The notes under the pieces are model-generated. The model was not told the origin of the DNA and did not search any database. It was given only the letters and a program-made list of their open reading frames with translations. A program made the position numbers and the translations under genes. This document shows, one piece after another, positions 1 to 8,638 of a stretch of DNA of 64,000 nt; the first letter of the stretch is position 1; each line of letters begins with the position of its first letter. This DNA is from Terrimesophilobacter sp964651535 (GTDB lineage: Bacteria > Actinomycetota > Actinomycetes > Actinomycetales > Microbacteriaceae): positions 851,869-915,868 of the forward strand of contig CAZYYE010000002.1 in NCBI GenBank assembly GCA_964651535.1, written 5' to 3'.

Positions 1-245
1 TACAGCCAGCCGTGCACGATCAGGATGACGGTCGACAGGTTCACGCCGACGATCCAGTCCTTTGGGGTCAGCGCAAGGAATCCTGCCGGCCCGCCCAGTT
101 CGATGTCGACGCCGAAACCGTAGCGGAACACCATCATGAGACAGAGCAGGAGGAGAAAGGATCCGGTCACGATTGCCGAGATCTTGAAGTACGAGAGGAC
201 CTTGCGGATGCGCGGAACGTCGGCGGATCGGGGCAACTGAAGCAT
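1..245 (-). CDS. DUF3817 family integral membrane protein (partial, C-terminus beyond window)
   Basis: The gene starts at ATG 245 and runs off the left edge, so only about 81 residues are visible. The N-terminus reads as a short polar lead (MLQLPRSADVPRIRK) followed by a hydrophobic segment at residues 23-45 and a second one starting near residue 68 (VGVNLSTVILIVHGWL). This pattern, including the VNLST..I..HGW stretch, is what I know from the actinobacterial DUF3817 membrane proteins, which have three to four helices and no assigned function. It begins 4 bases after the SURF1 stop codon, so it is almost certainly cotranscribed with it. In related actinobacteria this protein often sits next to guaA, which may lie just outside the window. 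Confidence 0.8.
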   Translation of the reverse strand, partial: MLQLPRSADVPRIRKVLSYFKISAIVTGSFLLLLCLMMVFRYGFGVDIELGGPAGFLALTPKDWIVGVNLSTVILIVHGWL

Positions 246-249
246 GCCT

Positions 250-984
250 CTAGTCTACGGACGCCTGTGCTCGTTCCCTCTCCCACACATCCCGCACGAG
301 ACGCCACCAGAGGAAAATCGCAAAGCCCGCGAAAATCACCCACTCCGCCGCATAAAACAGGTTGAGCCAGTTCAGTTCGACCTCCTGCGAAGGGATGGGA
401 GAGTCGATCTTCTCCAAACCGGCGAGAGGAGTGTTCTCCACGATATAGCCGTTGTACACCCCGCCACCGTCGACTTCCGCCCACAGATTGACCATCGCCG
501 CCATCGACAGGGTCGTAAGAGCGCCGGACTGGAAGTCGCCGGTTTGCGGACCCTCATCGGCGACGAGGCGGCCTGAGACGGTGGCATCCCTGCCGTCGAA
601 CTCGGATGCGACGCGCTCGGCCGTGTCCTTCGACGGCGTCCACCCGAGAGCCACAGCGACGCCCGCGTCATCGGTGGTGAAGTGCGCCACCACCCAGTAG
701 CCGGGAACTCCGCCGTTGTAGCGGTCGCCCAGAACGATCGTGTCCGACGGGGTGAAGTATCCGCTCGCGCTCACGCGCTGGCCATCCGCGGGTGCCAGCA
801 TGGGCGCTTGAGGGTCCGCGACCTCCGAAAGCGGCAAGGTCGTTTCCGTCGGGCGGTCAACCACGGTTCCCGTGTCGATACTGCGGGAGAGTTGCCATTG
901 CGAGAGCAGCGCGAACGCGGCAGCGACCGCGAGGGCCAGCACGAGCGCCGCGATCCAGCGCGGCCTGAGCGCAATCCGCAGCAC
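250..984 (-). CDS. SURF1 family protein (cytochrome oxidase biogenesis)
   Basis: This 244-residue protein has the two-helix SURF1 layout: an N-terminal membrane anchor (about residues 9-28), a large extracytoplasmic domain, and a C-terminal helix (about 209-228) introduced by a LNWLNLFYAAEW motif and followed by WWRLVRD. SURF1 proteins assist heme a insertion and assembly of aa3-type cytochrome c oxidase at the cytoplasmic membrane. The gene lies 2 bases downstream of glpD and 4 bases before DUF3817, so it looks like part of a tight operon. Family assignment rests on topology and the C-terminal motif; the oxidase genes themselves are not in the window. Confidence 0.85.
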   Translation of the reverse strand: MLRIALRPRWIAALVLALAVAAAFALLSQWQLSRSIDTGTVVDRPTETTLPLSEVADPQAPMLAPADGQRVSASGYFTPSDTIVLGDRYNGGVPGYWVVAHFTTDDAGVAVALGWTPSKDTAERVASEFDGRDATVSGRLVADEGPQTGDFQSGALTTLSMAAMVNLWAEVDGGGVYNGYIVENTPLAGLEKIDSPIPSQEVELNWLNLFYAAEWVIFAGFAIFLWWRLVRDVWERERAQASVD

Positions 985-986
985 GG

Positions 987-2714
987 CTAATTCTCGATAG
1001 TGATGTCGGGCGCCTCGAGCCGGACCCGATCGGCGGCCGAGTCGCTCAACTGCTCCTGGCTTGCGCGTTCAGCGGCCACCCGCTTCAGGTAGAACGCGAC
1101 CTCCTGCTTCACGCGGGCATCGCTCCAACCGAGAGCTTCGCCCATGAGTTGTGCCGCGACCGGAGCCGCGGAAACCCCGCGGTCCCACGCCTCGATCGAG
1201 ATGCGCGTTCGGCGGGCGAGCACGTCATCCAGGTGCAGAGCCCCCTCGTGGGTTGCCGCATAGACGACCTCCGCCTCGAGGTAGTCGTCGGCGCCGGGGA
1301 GCGGGTTGCCGAGCTCCGGCCGCGCGCGGATGATGTCGAGCAGCTCATCCGTCATGGTGCCGTACCGGTTCAACAAGTGCTCGATGCGCACCCTGTGCAC
1401 GCCGAATGCTCTCGCGATCTTCGACCGCTTGTTCCACGCCGCCTGATAACCCTCGGCGCCCAGCAGCGCAATGTCCTCGGTCGTGCTCTCCGGCACTTTG
1501 CCGTCGAGAGCCGCGACCGCCTCATCGATCGCATCCTTCGCCATCACGCGGTACGTCGTCCACTTACCGCCCGCGATCACCACGAGTCCGGGAACGCTGT
1601 GCGCGACGATGTGTTCGCGCGACAGCTTCGAGGTCTCATCGCTTTCCCCCGCCAGAAGCGGGCGTAGACCGGCGAACACGCCCTCCACATCCTCTCGTGT
1701 GAGGGGAACGTTGATGACCTTGTTCACGTGCTTCAGGAGGTAGTCGATATCGGCAGCGGTCGCAGCCGGATGCGCCTTGTCCAGATTCCACTCGGTGTCC
1801 GTCGTGCCGATGAGCCAGTGCCTGCCCCACGGAATGACGAACAGCACGCTCTTCTCCGTGCGGAGCAAGAGGCCCACCTTCGACTGGAATCGGTCCCTCG
1901 GAACGACGAGGTGAATGCCCTTCGACGCCCGCACCTTGAACTGGCCGCGCTCCCCCACCATCGACTGGGTGTCATCCGTCCAGACGCCCGTCGCATTCAC
2001 GACCTGCCGCGCCCTGATGTCGAACCTTTCGCCCGTGAGAAGGTCGTGCGCCCGCACGCCGACAACGCGCTCGCCCACCTTCAGGAATCCTTCAACGCGT
2101 ACGCGGTTGGCGACGTGAGCCCCGTAGAAGGATGCCGTGCGCGCCAGGCTCGACACGTACCTCGCGTCGTCCACCTGGGCGTCGTAATACGTGATGCCGC
2201 CGACGAGGGCATCGGCGCGAAGGCTTGGCATGAGCTTGTGGACTTGCCGCTTGCTCAAGTGACGGTGGTGCGGCACCCCCGGCGGTCGGCCCCCGCTGTA
2301 GCTGAACAGGTCGTACAGCAGCATTCCTGCACCGATGTAGAGGCGTTCGATGATCGGCGTCGTGAGCGGGTACAGGAACCGCACGGGCCTCACGAGGTGC
2401 GGCGCGATGCGCTGCAGCAGCAAGCCGCGCTCGATGAGCGCCTCCCGCACGAGGCGGAAGTTCAACTGCTCCAGGTAGCGGATGCCGCCATGCACGAGCT
2501 TCGACGAGCGGCTGGAGGTTCCGCTTCCCCAGTCGCGGGCCTCCACCATCCCCACGCGCAATCCGCGGGTGACCGCATCCATCGCGCTGCCCGTGCCCAC
2601 GATGCCGCCGCCCACGACGAGGATGTCGAGTTCCTTCTCCTTCAACGCCGTGATCGCCGCAGCACGCTCGGCGGGGCCGAGCTTCGAGGAACGTGTGACC
2701 GTCTTCTTCGCCAT
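987..2714 (-). CDS. glpD: Aerobic glycerol-3-phosphate dehydrogenase
   Basis: The 575-residue product is a full-length GlpD/GlpA-type flavoprotein. It oxidises sn-glycerol 3-phosphate to dihydroxyacetone phosphate at the membrane and passes electrons to quinone. A dinucleotide-binding VVGGGIVGTG motif lies at residues 33-42 and the conserved SSRSSKLVHGGIRYLE stretch follows at about 66-81. The flavin domain continues through IPWGRHWLIGTTDTEW, with a C-terminal DAO_C-type helical domain after residue 400. It begins about 8 bases after the guaB3 stop codon and runs directly into the SURF1 gene. No glycerol kinase or facilitator gene is nearby, so its regulation by glycerol cannot be read here. 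Confidence 0.95.
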   Translation of the reverse strand: MAKKTVTRSSKLGPAERAAAITALKEKELDILVVGGGIVGTGSAMDAVTRGLRVGMVEARDWGSGTSSRSSKLVHGGIRYLEQLNFRLVREALIERGLLLQRIAPHLVRPVRFLYPLTTPIIERLYIGAGMLLYDLFSYSGGRPPGVPHHRHLSKRQVHKLMPSLRADALVGGITYYDAQVDDARYVSSLARTASFYGAHVANRVRVEGFLKVGERVVGVRAHDLLTGERFDIRARQVVNATGVWTDDTQSMVGERGQFKVRASKGIHLVVPRDRFQSKVGLLLRTEKSVLFVIPWGRHWLIGTTDTEWNLDKAHPAATAADIDYLLKHVNKVINVPLTREDVEGVFAGLRPLLAGESDETSKLSREHIVAHSVPGLVVIAGGKWTTYRVMAKDAIDEAVAALDGKVPESTTEDIALLGAEGYQAAWNKRSKIARAFGVHRVRIEHLLNRYGTMTDELLDIIRARPELGNPLPGADDYLEAEVVYAATHEGALHLDDVLARRTRISIEAWDRGVSAAPVAAQLMGEALGWSDARVKQEVAFYLKRVAAERASQEQLSDSAADRVRLEAPDITIEN

Positions 2715-2722
2715 CGGTGCCC

Positions 2723-3841
2723 TTACGCGTGGTACGGAGCGAGAACGACCTCGACCCGCTGGAATTCTTTGAGATCGGAGTAACCGGTCGTCGCCATGGA
2801 ACGCTTCAACGCGCCGATCAGGTTCACCGTCGCATCCGCCACGTGGGCCGGGCCGAACAGGATCTGCTGGAGGGGGGCTACAGAACCAACCTCGACGCGG
2901 TTGCCCCGGGGAAGCTCGGAGTGGTGCGCCTCAGCACCCCAGTGCATCCCCCTGCCAGGAGCTTCGATTGCGCGAGCGAGCGCACTGCCGAGCATGACGG
3001 CATCCGCGCCGACCGAAATCGCCTTCACGATGTCACCGGACGTGCCGAGCCCGCCGTCCGCGATGACGTGCACGTAGCGTCCGCCCGACTCGTCCAGGTA
3101 GTCGCGCCTCGCGCCCGCGACATCCGCCACGGCCGTCGCCATGGGGGCGTGGATGCCGAGGCTCGCCCTCGTCGTCGACGCCGCGCCTCCGCCGAAACCG
3201 ACGAGCACGCCCGCCGCCCCCGTGCGCATGAGGTGCAGCGCCGGGGTGTACCCGGCCGCGCCGCCGACGATCACCGGAACGTCGAGTTCGTAGATGAACT
3301 CCTTGAGGTTGAGCGGCTCCTGGTTTTGGGACACGTGCTCGGCGCTCACCGTGGTGCCGCGGATCACGAACAGGTCGACGCCCGCCTCGACGACAGTTTT
3401 GTAGAGCTGCTGCGTGTGCTGTGGGGAGAGCGCGCCGGCGACCGTGACGCCCGCCGCGCGGATTTCGGCGAGCCGACTCGTCACGAGCTCCGGTTTGATC
3501 GGCTCCTCGTAGATCGCCTGCATGCGTTTCGTCGCCTGATCGGCGGGCAGCTCGCTGATTTCCTTGAGCAGCGGCGTCGGATCCTCGTAGCGCGTCCAAA
3601 GCCCCTCGAGGTTCAGCACGCCGAGCCCGCCGAGTTTGCCGATCAGGATCGCCGTCTCTGGCGACACGACGGAGTCCATGGGAGCCGCGAGTACCGGGAT
3701 CTCGAACTGGTATGCATCGATTGTCCAGCTCACCGACACATCCTCGGGGTCGCGCGTGCGGCGGTTGGGGACGATGGCGATGTCGTCGAATGCGAAGACT
3801 CGCCGCCCGCGCTTGGACCGACCGATCTCGATGTCACTCAC
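2723..3841 (-). CDS. guaB3: GuaB3-type IMP dehydrogenase-related protein
   Basis: I chose the GTG at 3841, which gives VSDIEIGRSKRGRR and a 372-residue protein, the usual GuaB3 length; the frame stays open upstream through an intergenic repeat, but that part does not look like protein. It is a TIM barrel of the IMPDH/GMP reductase family without CBS domains, and ADGGLGTSGD near residue 260 matches the phosphate-binding region. The loop that carries the catalytic cysteine in IMPDH (SICTTR in the guaB of this window) reads AASTTR here, with serine 222 in the cysteine position. Actinobacterial GuaB3 proteins commonly lack that cysteine and their reaction is not settled, so IMPDH activity should not be assumed. 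glpD follows immediately. Confidence 0.9.
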   Translation of the reverse strand: MSDIEIGRSKRGRRVFAFDDIAIVPNRRTRDPEDVSVSWTIDAYQFEIPVLAAPMDSVVSPETAILIGKLGGLGVLNLEGLWTRYEDPTPLLKEISELPADQATKRMQAIYEEPIKPELVTSRLAEIRAAGVTVAGALSPQHTQQLYKTVVEAGVDLFVIRGTTVSAEHVSQNQEPLNLKEFIYELDVPVIVGGAAGYTPALHLMRTGAAGVLVGFGGGAASTTRASLGIHAPMATAVADVAGARRDYLDESGGRYVHVIADGGLGTSGDIVKAISVGADAVMLGSALARAIEAPGRGMHWGAEAHHSELPRGNRVEVGSVAPLQQILFGPAHVADATVNLIGALKRSMATTGYSDLKEFQRVEVVLAPYHA

Positions 3842-3879
3842 GGAATCAAGCCTATCTTCCCGGCCCTCCCGTCGGTTCT

Positions 3880-3965
3880 GTCCCAAATGAAGGAGATTGG
3901 GCATCCGCGGCACGACGTCCGCACGACATACAGATCTACGCGTGGCAATCTCCTTCATTTGGGTC
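3880..3965. repeat. 86-bp intergenic inverted-repeat element (copy A)
   Basis: Two perfect 18-base arms, CCCAAATGAAGGAGATTG at 3882-3899 and its reverse complement at 3946-3963, enclose a 46-base spacer. The outer 14 bases (GTCCCAAATGAAGG, with one mismatch on the right) recur at 17042-17127 in an element of the same total length, 86 bases. It sits in the divergent gap between guaB3 and the MalY-like gene. No open reading frame is contained in it. Its nature (small non-autonomous mobile element, REP-like repeat or structured RNA) is not known to me. Confidence 0.75.
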
Positions 3966-3990
3966 CGGGACAAGGTGGCAAGCTGGGGGT

Positions 3991-5139
3991 ATGGATGTGC
4001 ACGCAGACCCGATGACCCTTCTCCGCCAGCGCTCGAGCGTGAAATGGCGCATGTTCCCGGAGGACGTGCTCCCGCTCTTCGTCGCCGAGACGGACTACCC
4101 GCTCGCGCCGCCCATCCAGGACGCACTGGCCACCGCCATCCGCAATTCGGACACCGGCTATACGCCGCCGACTTCCGAACTACCGGAGGCGTTCGCGGGT
4201 TTCGCGCTTTCCCGCTGGGGTTGGACCGTCGACCCCGCGCACGTGTGGACGACGACGGATGTGGGGGTCGCCATCGTGGAGACGCTCCGCCGCGTGACCA
4301 GGCCCGGCGACGGCGTAATCATCAACCCGCCCGTGTATTTTCCGTTCTTCGACCTCGTCGCCGAGTCGGGGGCTCGCGTCGTCGAGGTGCCGTTGTCGGG
4401 CGGAATCGATGAGGGCTGGTCGCTCGACCTCGCGGGCATCGAGGAGGCGTTCAAGGCTGGAGCGCGCGCGTTTCTGCTCTGCAATCCGCATAACCCCGTG
4501 GGCCGCGTGCACACCGCGGACGAGTTGCGCGCCGTCGCCGAGCTGGCGGCGACGTATGGGGCGACGGTCGTGAGCGACGAGATCCACGGTCCACTCACGT
4601 ACCCGGACGCGCAGTTCGTCCCGTTCCTCTCCGTGTCGGATGCCGCGCGCGAGGTCGGAGTGTGCGTCACGGCCGCGAGCAAAGCGTGGAACCTTGCCGG
4701 GCTCAAGTGCGCCGTCATGATCACTGCAGGCAAGCGGAACGAGGCGATCGTCGGGTCCATGCCGGACGAAGTGTATTGGCGAACGAGTCTCTTCGGGCTC
4801 AAAGCGAGCGTGGCGGGCTACCGTGATGGCGGCGAGTGGCTGGATGGCATTATCGCCTCGCTCGATGCCAACCGGCGGCTGCTCGCCACACTCCTCGAGT
4901 CTCAGCTGCCCGACGTGAAGTATCGGATGCCGGAGGCGACCTATCTCGCATGGCTCGACTTCTCGGCGCTCGGGTGGGGAGACGATCCGGCCGCGCACAT
5001 CCTCGAGCACGCGAAGGTGGCACTCAGCAACGGTCCGCCGTTCGGCACTCAGGGCAGCGGATTCGCCCGGCTGAACCTGGCTTGCGCGCCCGACACCCTC
5101 ACCGAAGCCGTAGCCCGGCTTTCATCATTCAGGAGGTGA
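3991..5139 (+). CDS. MalY/PatB-like PLP-dependent aminotransferase (C-S lyase family)
   Basis: Starting at ATG 3991, after a GGGGG stretch, the product has 382 residues and the fold-type I layout of MalY/PatB cystathionine beta-lyases. Recognisable parts are INPPVYFPFF near 111-120, CNPHNPVGR at 164-172, SDEIHG at 195-200 containing the PLP-contacting Asp, and the Schiff-base lysine 231 in AASKAWNLAG. Such enzymes cleave C-S bonds of cystathionine or cysteine S-conjugates, though members also act as aminotransferases. An upstream in-frame extension exists but runs through repeat A and is not credible. The last residues, LSSFRR, are encoded by the left arm of the inverted repeat at 5119-5196, so the present C-terminus may have been shaped by that element. 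Confidence 0.85.
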   Translation: MDVHADPMTLLRQRSSVKWRMFPEDVLPLFVAETDYPLAPPIQDALATAIRNSDTGYTPPTSELPEAFAGFALSRWGWTVDPAHVWTTTDVGVAIVETLRRVTRPGDGVIINPPVYFPFFDLVAESGARVVEVPLSGGIDEGWSLDLAGIEEAFKAGARAFLLCNPHNPVGRVHTADELRAVAELAATYGATVVSDEIHGPLTYPDAQFVPFLSVSDAAREVGVCVTAASKAWNLAGLKCAVMITAGKRNEAIVGSMPDEVYWRTSLFGLKASVAGYRDGGEWLDGIIASLDANRRLLATLLESQLPDVKYRMPEATYLAWLDFSALGWGDDPAAHILEHAKVALSNGPPFGTQGSGFARLNLACAPDTLTEAVARLSSFRR

Positions 5140-5196
5140 TGGGGCTGGAGTGACTCGCTCTGCTCAACTTTCACACCACCTCCTGAATAATGAAAG
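5119..5196. repeat. 78-bp inverted-repeat element at a convergent gene junction (element C)
   Basis: Left arm CTTTCATCATTCAGGAGGTG (5119-5138) and right arm CACCTCCTGAATAATGAAAG (5177-5196) are reverse complements with one mismatch over 20 bases and flank a 38-base spacer. The left arm contains the end of the MalY-like gene, whose stop codon is at 5137-5139, and the right arm ends one base before the stop codon of the ABC-F gene. Position suggests it could terminate transcription from both sides, but there is no T-tract next to the arms. Its arm sequence differs from copies A and B, although size and architecture are similar. Confidence 0.7.
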
Positions 5197-6885
5197 TCAG
5201 CGGGGGCGGGCGACTCGCGCCTCATCCCACACGGGCTCGGGCGACTCGTAGACGCGCCCGTCGGCGCCGAACACGAGGAACCGGTCGAAGGATCGCGCAA
5301 ACCACCGGTCGTGGGTGACGGCGATCACGGTCCCCTCGAACCGCTCGAGCGCATCCTGCAAGGCCTCCGCCGACACGAGGTCGAGGTTGTCGGTCGGCTC
5401 GTCGAGCAGGAGGAGAGTGGCTCCGCTCAGTTCGAGCAGGAGAATCTGCAGTCTCGCCTGCTGCCCGCCGGAAAGCGACTCGAAATTCTGCTCGGCCGCG
5501 CCCGCGAGCCCATAGCGGTCGAGGGCGCGACTCGCGGCTTCACGCGCCAGCCCTGCGCGGTTGTTGTCGCCGCGGTGCAGGGTGTCGAGCAGCGTGCGTC
5601 CGAGGAGGGACGCGTGCTCGTGCACTTGCGCGAACCATCCGGGGACGACGCGCGCGCCGAGCCTGGCCACGCCGTTATGCGAAACGGGTGCCAGCATCGC
5701 GCCGACCGAAGTGAGGTGGCCGGCGCGCGGATCGGGGTCCGTGCCGCCCAGCGCAAGGAGCCTCAGGAAGTGGGACTTGCCCGAGCCGTTCGAGCCGAGA
5801 GCCGCAACCCGGTCGCCGAACCACACTTCGAGATCGAACGGCGCCATAAGACCGGTGAGTTCGAGCTGTTCGCACACGACAGCGCGCTTGCCCGTGCGGT
5901 CGCCGCGCAACCTCATCGAGAGGTCCTGGTCGACCGGCCGCTCGAGCGGCGGTCCCGCCTCTTCGAACTTGCGCAGCCTCGTCATCGCGGCGTGATACCG
6001 CGAAGCGAACTCGTCGCTCGCGGCCGCCTTCACTTTCATAGCCTGAACCAACTGCTTGAGTTTCAGGTGCTGCTCGTCCCAGCGGCGACGCAGTTCGTCG
6101 AGGCGCTCCATCCGATCTCGCCTCGCGTCGTGGTAGCTGGCAAAGCCTCCGCCGTGAGTCCATGCCGTGCTCCCGGCGCCGCCCAGCTCGAGGGTGATGA
6201 TGCGGTCGGCAGCCTGCGCGAGCAGCTCTCGGTCGTGACTCACCAGGAGAACCGTTTTCTTCGTGGCGCGCAACGACTTCTCGAGCCAGCGCTTTGCTGG
6301 CACGTCCAGGTAGTTGTCCGGCTCGTCGAGCAGCAGAACGTCATCCGGCCCGCGCAGCAGCGCCTCGAGCACGAGCCGCTTCTGCTCGCCCCCGGAGAGC
6401 GTGCGCACCTCGCGGTACTTGGCGCGCTCGAACGGGATGCCGATCGCCGTCATCGTGCACTGGTCCCAGATGGTCTCTTCGTCGTATCCGCCCGCATCCG
6501 CGTATTCGGCGAGCGCCTCGGCGTACCGCATTTGCGTTTCGAGTGTGTCGCTTTCGATGATCGCGAGCTCTGAACGGTCGAGTGCGAGTGCCGCTTTCCG
6601 GATGCGCCCAGGAGCGACGGAGATGAGCAGGTCGCGCACCGTGGATTCGTCGCGCACGTGCCCGACGAACTGGTCCATGACGCCGAGTGCCCCATCGATG
6701 GATACGGCACCCGCGTCCGCTTTCTGCTCGCCGCGGATGATGCGCAGCAGCGTCGTCTTGCCCGCACCGTTAGCTCCGATGAGCGCGCTCGTGGTTCCTT
6801 CGCCGACACGGAAACTCACCTCGTCGAGCAACGGCCGCCCATCTGGCAACGACAAGGACACCCCGTTGACGTCGATGTAACCCAT
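5197..6885 (-). CDS. ABC-F family ATP-binding protein
   Basis: This 562-residue protein has two ABC ATPase domains in tandem and no membrane segment. Domain 1 shows Walker A GANGAGKTT at 37-45, signature LSGGEQKRL near 165 and Walker B region LLLDEPDNYLD. After a charged linker with RRRWDEQHLKLKQLVQAMK, domain 2 shows GSNGSGKSH, LSGGQQARL and LLLDEPTDNLD. ABC-F proteins bind the ribosome, either as translation factors or as protection factors against antibiotics; the subfamily cannot be decided from these motifs. The gene converges on the MalY-like gene across element C and lies 131 bases downstream of guaB. Histidine replaces the final Ser/Thr of the second Walker A (GKSH), which is unusual. 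Confidence 0.9.
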   Translation of the reverse strand: MGYIDVNGVSLSLPDGRPLLDEVSFRVGEGTTSALIGANGAGKTTLLRIIRGEQKADAGAVSIDGALGVMDQFVGHVRDESTVRDLLISVAPGRIRKAALALDRSELAIIESDTLETQMRYAEALAEYADAGGYDEETIWDQCTMTAIGIPFERAKYREVRTLSGGEQKRLVLEALLRGPDDVLLLDEPDNYLDVPAKRWLEKSLRATKKTVLLVSHDRELLAQAADRIITLELGGAGSTAWTHGGGFASYHDARRDRMERLDELRRRWDEQHLKLKQLVQAMKVKAAASDEFASRYHAAMTRLRKFEEAGPPLERPVDQDLSMRLRGDRTGKRAVVCEQLELTGLMAPFDLEVWFGDRVAALGSNGSGKSHFLRLLALGGTDPDPRAGHLTSVGAMLAPVSHNGVARLGARVVPGWFAQVHEHASLLGRTLLDTLHRGDNNRAGLAREAASRALDRYGLAGAAEQNFESLSGGQQARLQILLLELSGATLLLLDEPTDNLDLVSAEALQDALERFEGTVIAVTHDRWFARSFDRFLVFGADGRVYESPEPVWDEARVARPR

Positions 6886-7016
6886 GGTGCGCCCCTGGTA
6901 CGAACGACCCCGAATATCGGAGGCTCGCCAATGGCAAGCCGACCAGAATACACCCGCCGGACGTGCTCGGCCGACTCCTTTCGTGACGCGCGCTGTGCGC
7001 TCTCCTCAGGGAGGGA

Positions 7017-8519
7017 TCAGTGCCGGTAGTTCGGCGCCTCCACGACCATCTGGATGTCGTGCGGGTGGGACTCCTTGAGCCCGGCGGCGGTGATCCGCAC
7101 GAACTTGCCCTTCGCCCGCAACTCGTCGATCGTGTGCGCTCCCGTGTAGAACATGGACTGCCGCAGGCCGCCGAGGAGCTGGTAGACCACCGAGGAGACC
7201 GGCCCCCGGTACGCGACTTTGCCTTCGATGCCTTCGGGGATCAGCTCGTCGTCGCTGGGCACGTCGGCCTGGAAGTACCGATCCCGCGAATACGAAGTGC
7301 TCTTCCCCCTGGTTTGCATTGCCCCGAGCGAACCCATGCCGCGATACGACTTGAACTGCTTCCCGTTGATGAACAGCATGTCGCCAGGGCTTTCGTCCGT
7401 ACCGGCGAGGAGGGATCCGAGCATGACGGATTCGGCGCCGGCGACGAGCGCTTTCGCGATGTCTCCCGAATACTGGAGTCCGCCGTCGGCGATGATCGGC
7501 ACGCCCGCTTCCCGCGCGGCGAGCGAAGCCTCGTAGACGGCCGTCACCTGGGGCACCCCGACGCCAGCCACAACGCGGGTCGTGCAGATCGAGCCGGGCC
7601 CGACGCCGACCTTCACGGCATCCGCCCCTGCGTCGATGAGTGCTTGCGCGCCCGACCTCGTCGCGACATTCCCGCCGATGATGTCGATCGAGGCGAACGC
7701 GCTATCGGCCTTGAGACGCCGGATGATTCCGATTTCGCCTTCGGATTCGCCGTTGGCGGTGTCGACCACGATCACATCGACCCCCGCATCGGCAAGGGCG
7801 CCCGCCCGCTGCCAGGCGTCGCCGAAGAATCCGATCGCGGCGCCGACGCGCAAGCGTCCTTCCTCGTCCTTCGTGGCATTCGGGTACCGTTCGGTCTTGT
7901 CGAAATCCTTGACCGTGATGAGGCCAGTCAGTTTGCCGTTCGCGTCGATGAGCGGAAGCTTCTCGATCTTGTGTTTGGCGAAGATCTCGATCGCCCCGTC
8001 CGGGTCGATTCCGGTGGGCGCGGTGATGAGCGGCATCCGGGTCATGACGTCGCGCACGAGCGTCGTCGACTTGTCGACGGGGGCGACGAACCGCATGTCG
8101 CGGTTCGTGATGATTCCGATGAGTCTTCCGTCGCCTTCGACGACGGGGAGCCCGGAGACCCTGAACTGGCCGCACAGCGCGTCGACGTCGGCGACCGTAG
8201 CGTCGGCGGTCGTCGTGACGGGGTTCGTGATCATCCCGGATTCGCTGCGCTTGACCTTGTCGACGTAGGTGGCCTGATCTTCGATCGACAGGTTGCGGTG
8301 CAGGATGCCGAGCCCACCGTGCCGCGCCATGGCGATCGCCATGCGGCCCTCGGTGACCGTATCCATGGCCGCCGAAATGAGGGGCGTCGCGACGCGAATA
8401 TTGCGCGTGAGCCTCGAGGATGTGTCGGCCTCGCTCGGGATGACATCGGTGTGCCCCGGCAACAGCATCACATCGTCGTAGGTGAGTCCGACAAATCCGA
8501 ACGGGTCTGGCTGCTGCAT
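7017..8519 (-). CDS. guaB: Inosine-5'-monophosphate dehydrogenase
   Basis: The 500-residue product is a canonical bacterial IMPDH, which converts IMP to XMP with NAD as the first committed step of guanine nucleotide synthesis. The N-terminus LTYDDVMLLPG is diagnostic. Two CBS domains occupy about residues 95-150 and 155-212, and the catalytic loop GPGSICTTR places the nucleophilic cysteine at 312. ADGGLQYSGD, the flap region with RYFQAD, and EGKVAYRGP follow in order. The gene is divergent from livH over a 225-base gap. It coexists with a GuaB3 paralogue 3 kb away that lacks the catalytic cysteine, so this copy is expected to supply the IMPDH activity. Confidence 0.98.
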   Translation of the reverse strand: MQQPDPFGFVGLTYDDVMLLPGHTDVIPSEADTSSRLTRNIRVATPLISAAMDTVTEGRMAIAMARHGGLGILHRNLSIEDQATYVDKVKRSESGMITNPVTTTADATVADVDALCGQFRVSGLPVVEGDGRLIGIITNRDMRFVAPVDKSTTLVRDVMTRMPLITAPTGIDPDGAIEIFAKHKIEKLPLIDANGKLTGLITVKDFDKTERYPNATKDEEGRLRVGAAIGFFGDAWQRAGALADAGVDVIVVDTANGESEGEIGIIRRLKADSAFASIDIIGGNVATRSGAQALIDAGADAVKVGVGPGSICTTRVVAGVGVPQVTAVYEASLAAREAGVPIIADGGLQYSGDIAKALVAGAESVMLGSLLAGTDESPGDMLFINGKQFKSYRGMGSLGAMQTRGKSTSYSRDRYFQADVPSDDELIPEGIEGKVAYRGPVSSVVYQLLGGLRQSMFYTGAHTIDELRAKGKFVRITAAGLKESHPHDIQMVVEAPNYRH

Positions 8520-8638
8520 AAATCTCCGAATTGTTATCCGCCGCTATGAGAAGCCGGAGGCCACGCTGATTCCGGTGTTTAATCGTATCGTCTGTCGCCC
8601 AGCGGCGTTGACGATGCGGCGCGCTTTGACCTCTCGTG

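Noticed and set aside
3880..3965. Integron attC site
   Set aside because: The arms lack the attC core-site words and no integrase or cassette array is present; the element lies between housekeeping genes.
3842..4126. N-terminal extension of GuaB3 through the repeat to 4126
   Set aside because: The extra 95 residues are Arg-rich nonsense that crosses repeat A and overlaps the MalY-like gene on the other strand; GTG 3841 gives the normal GuaB3 length.
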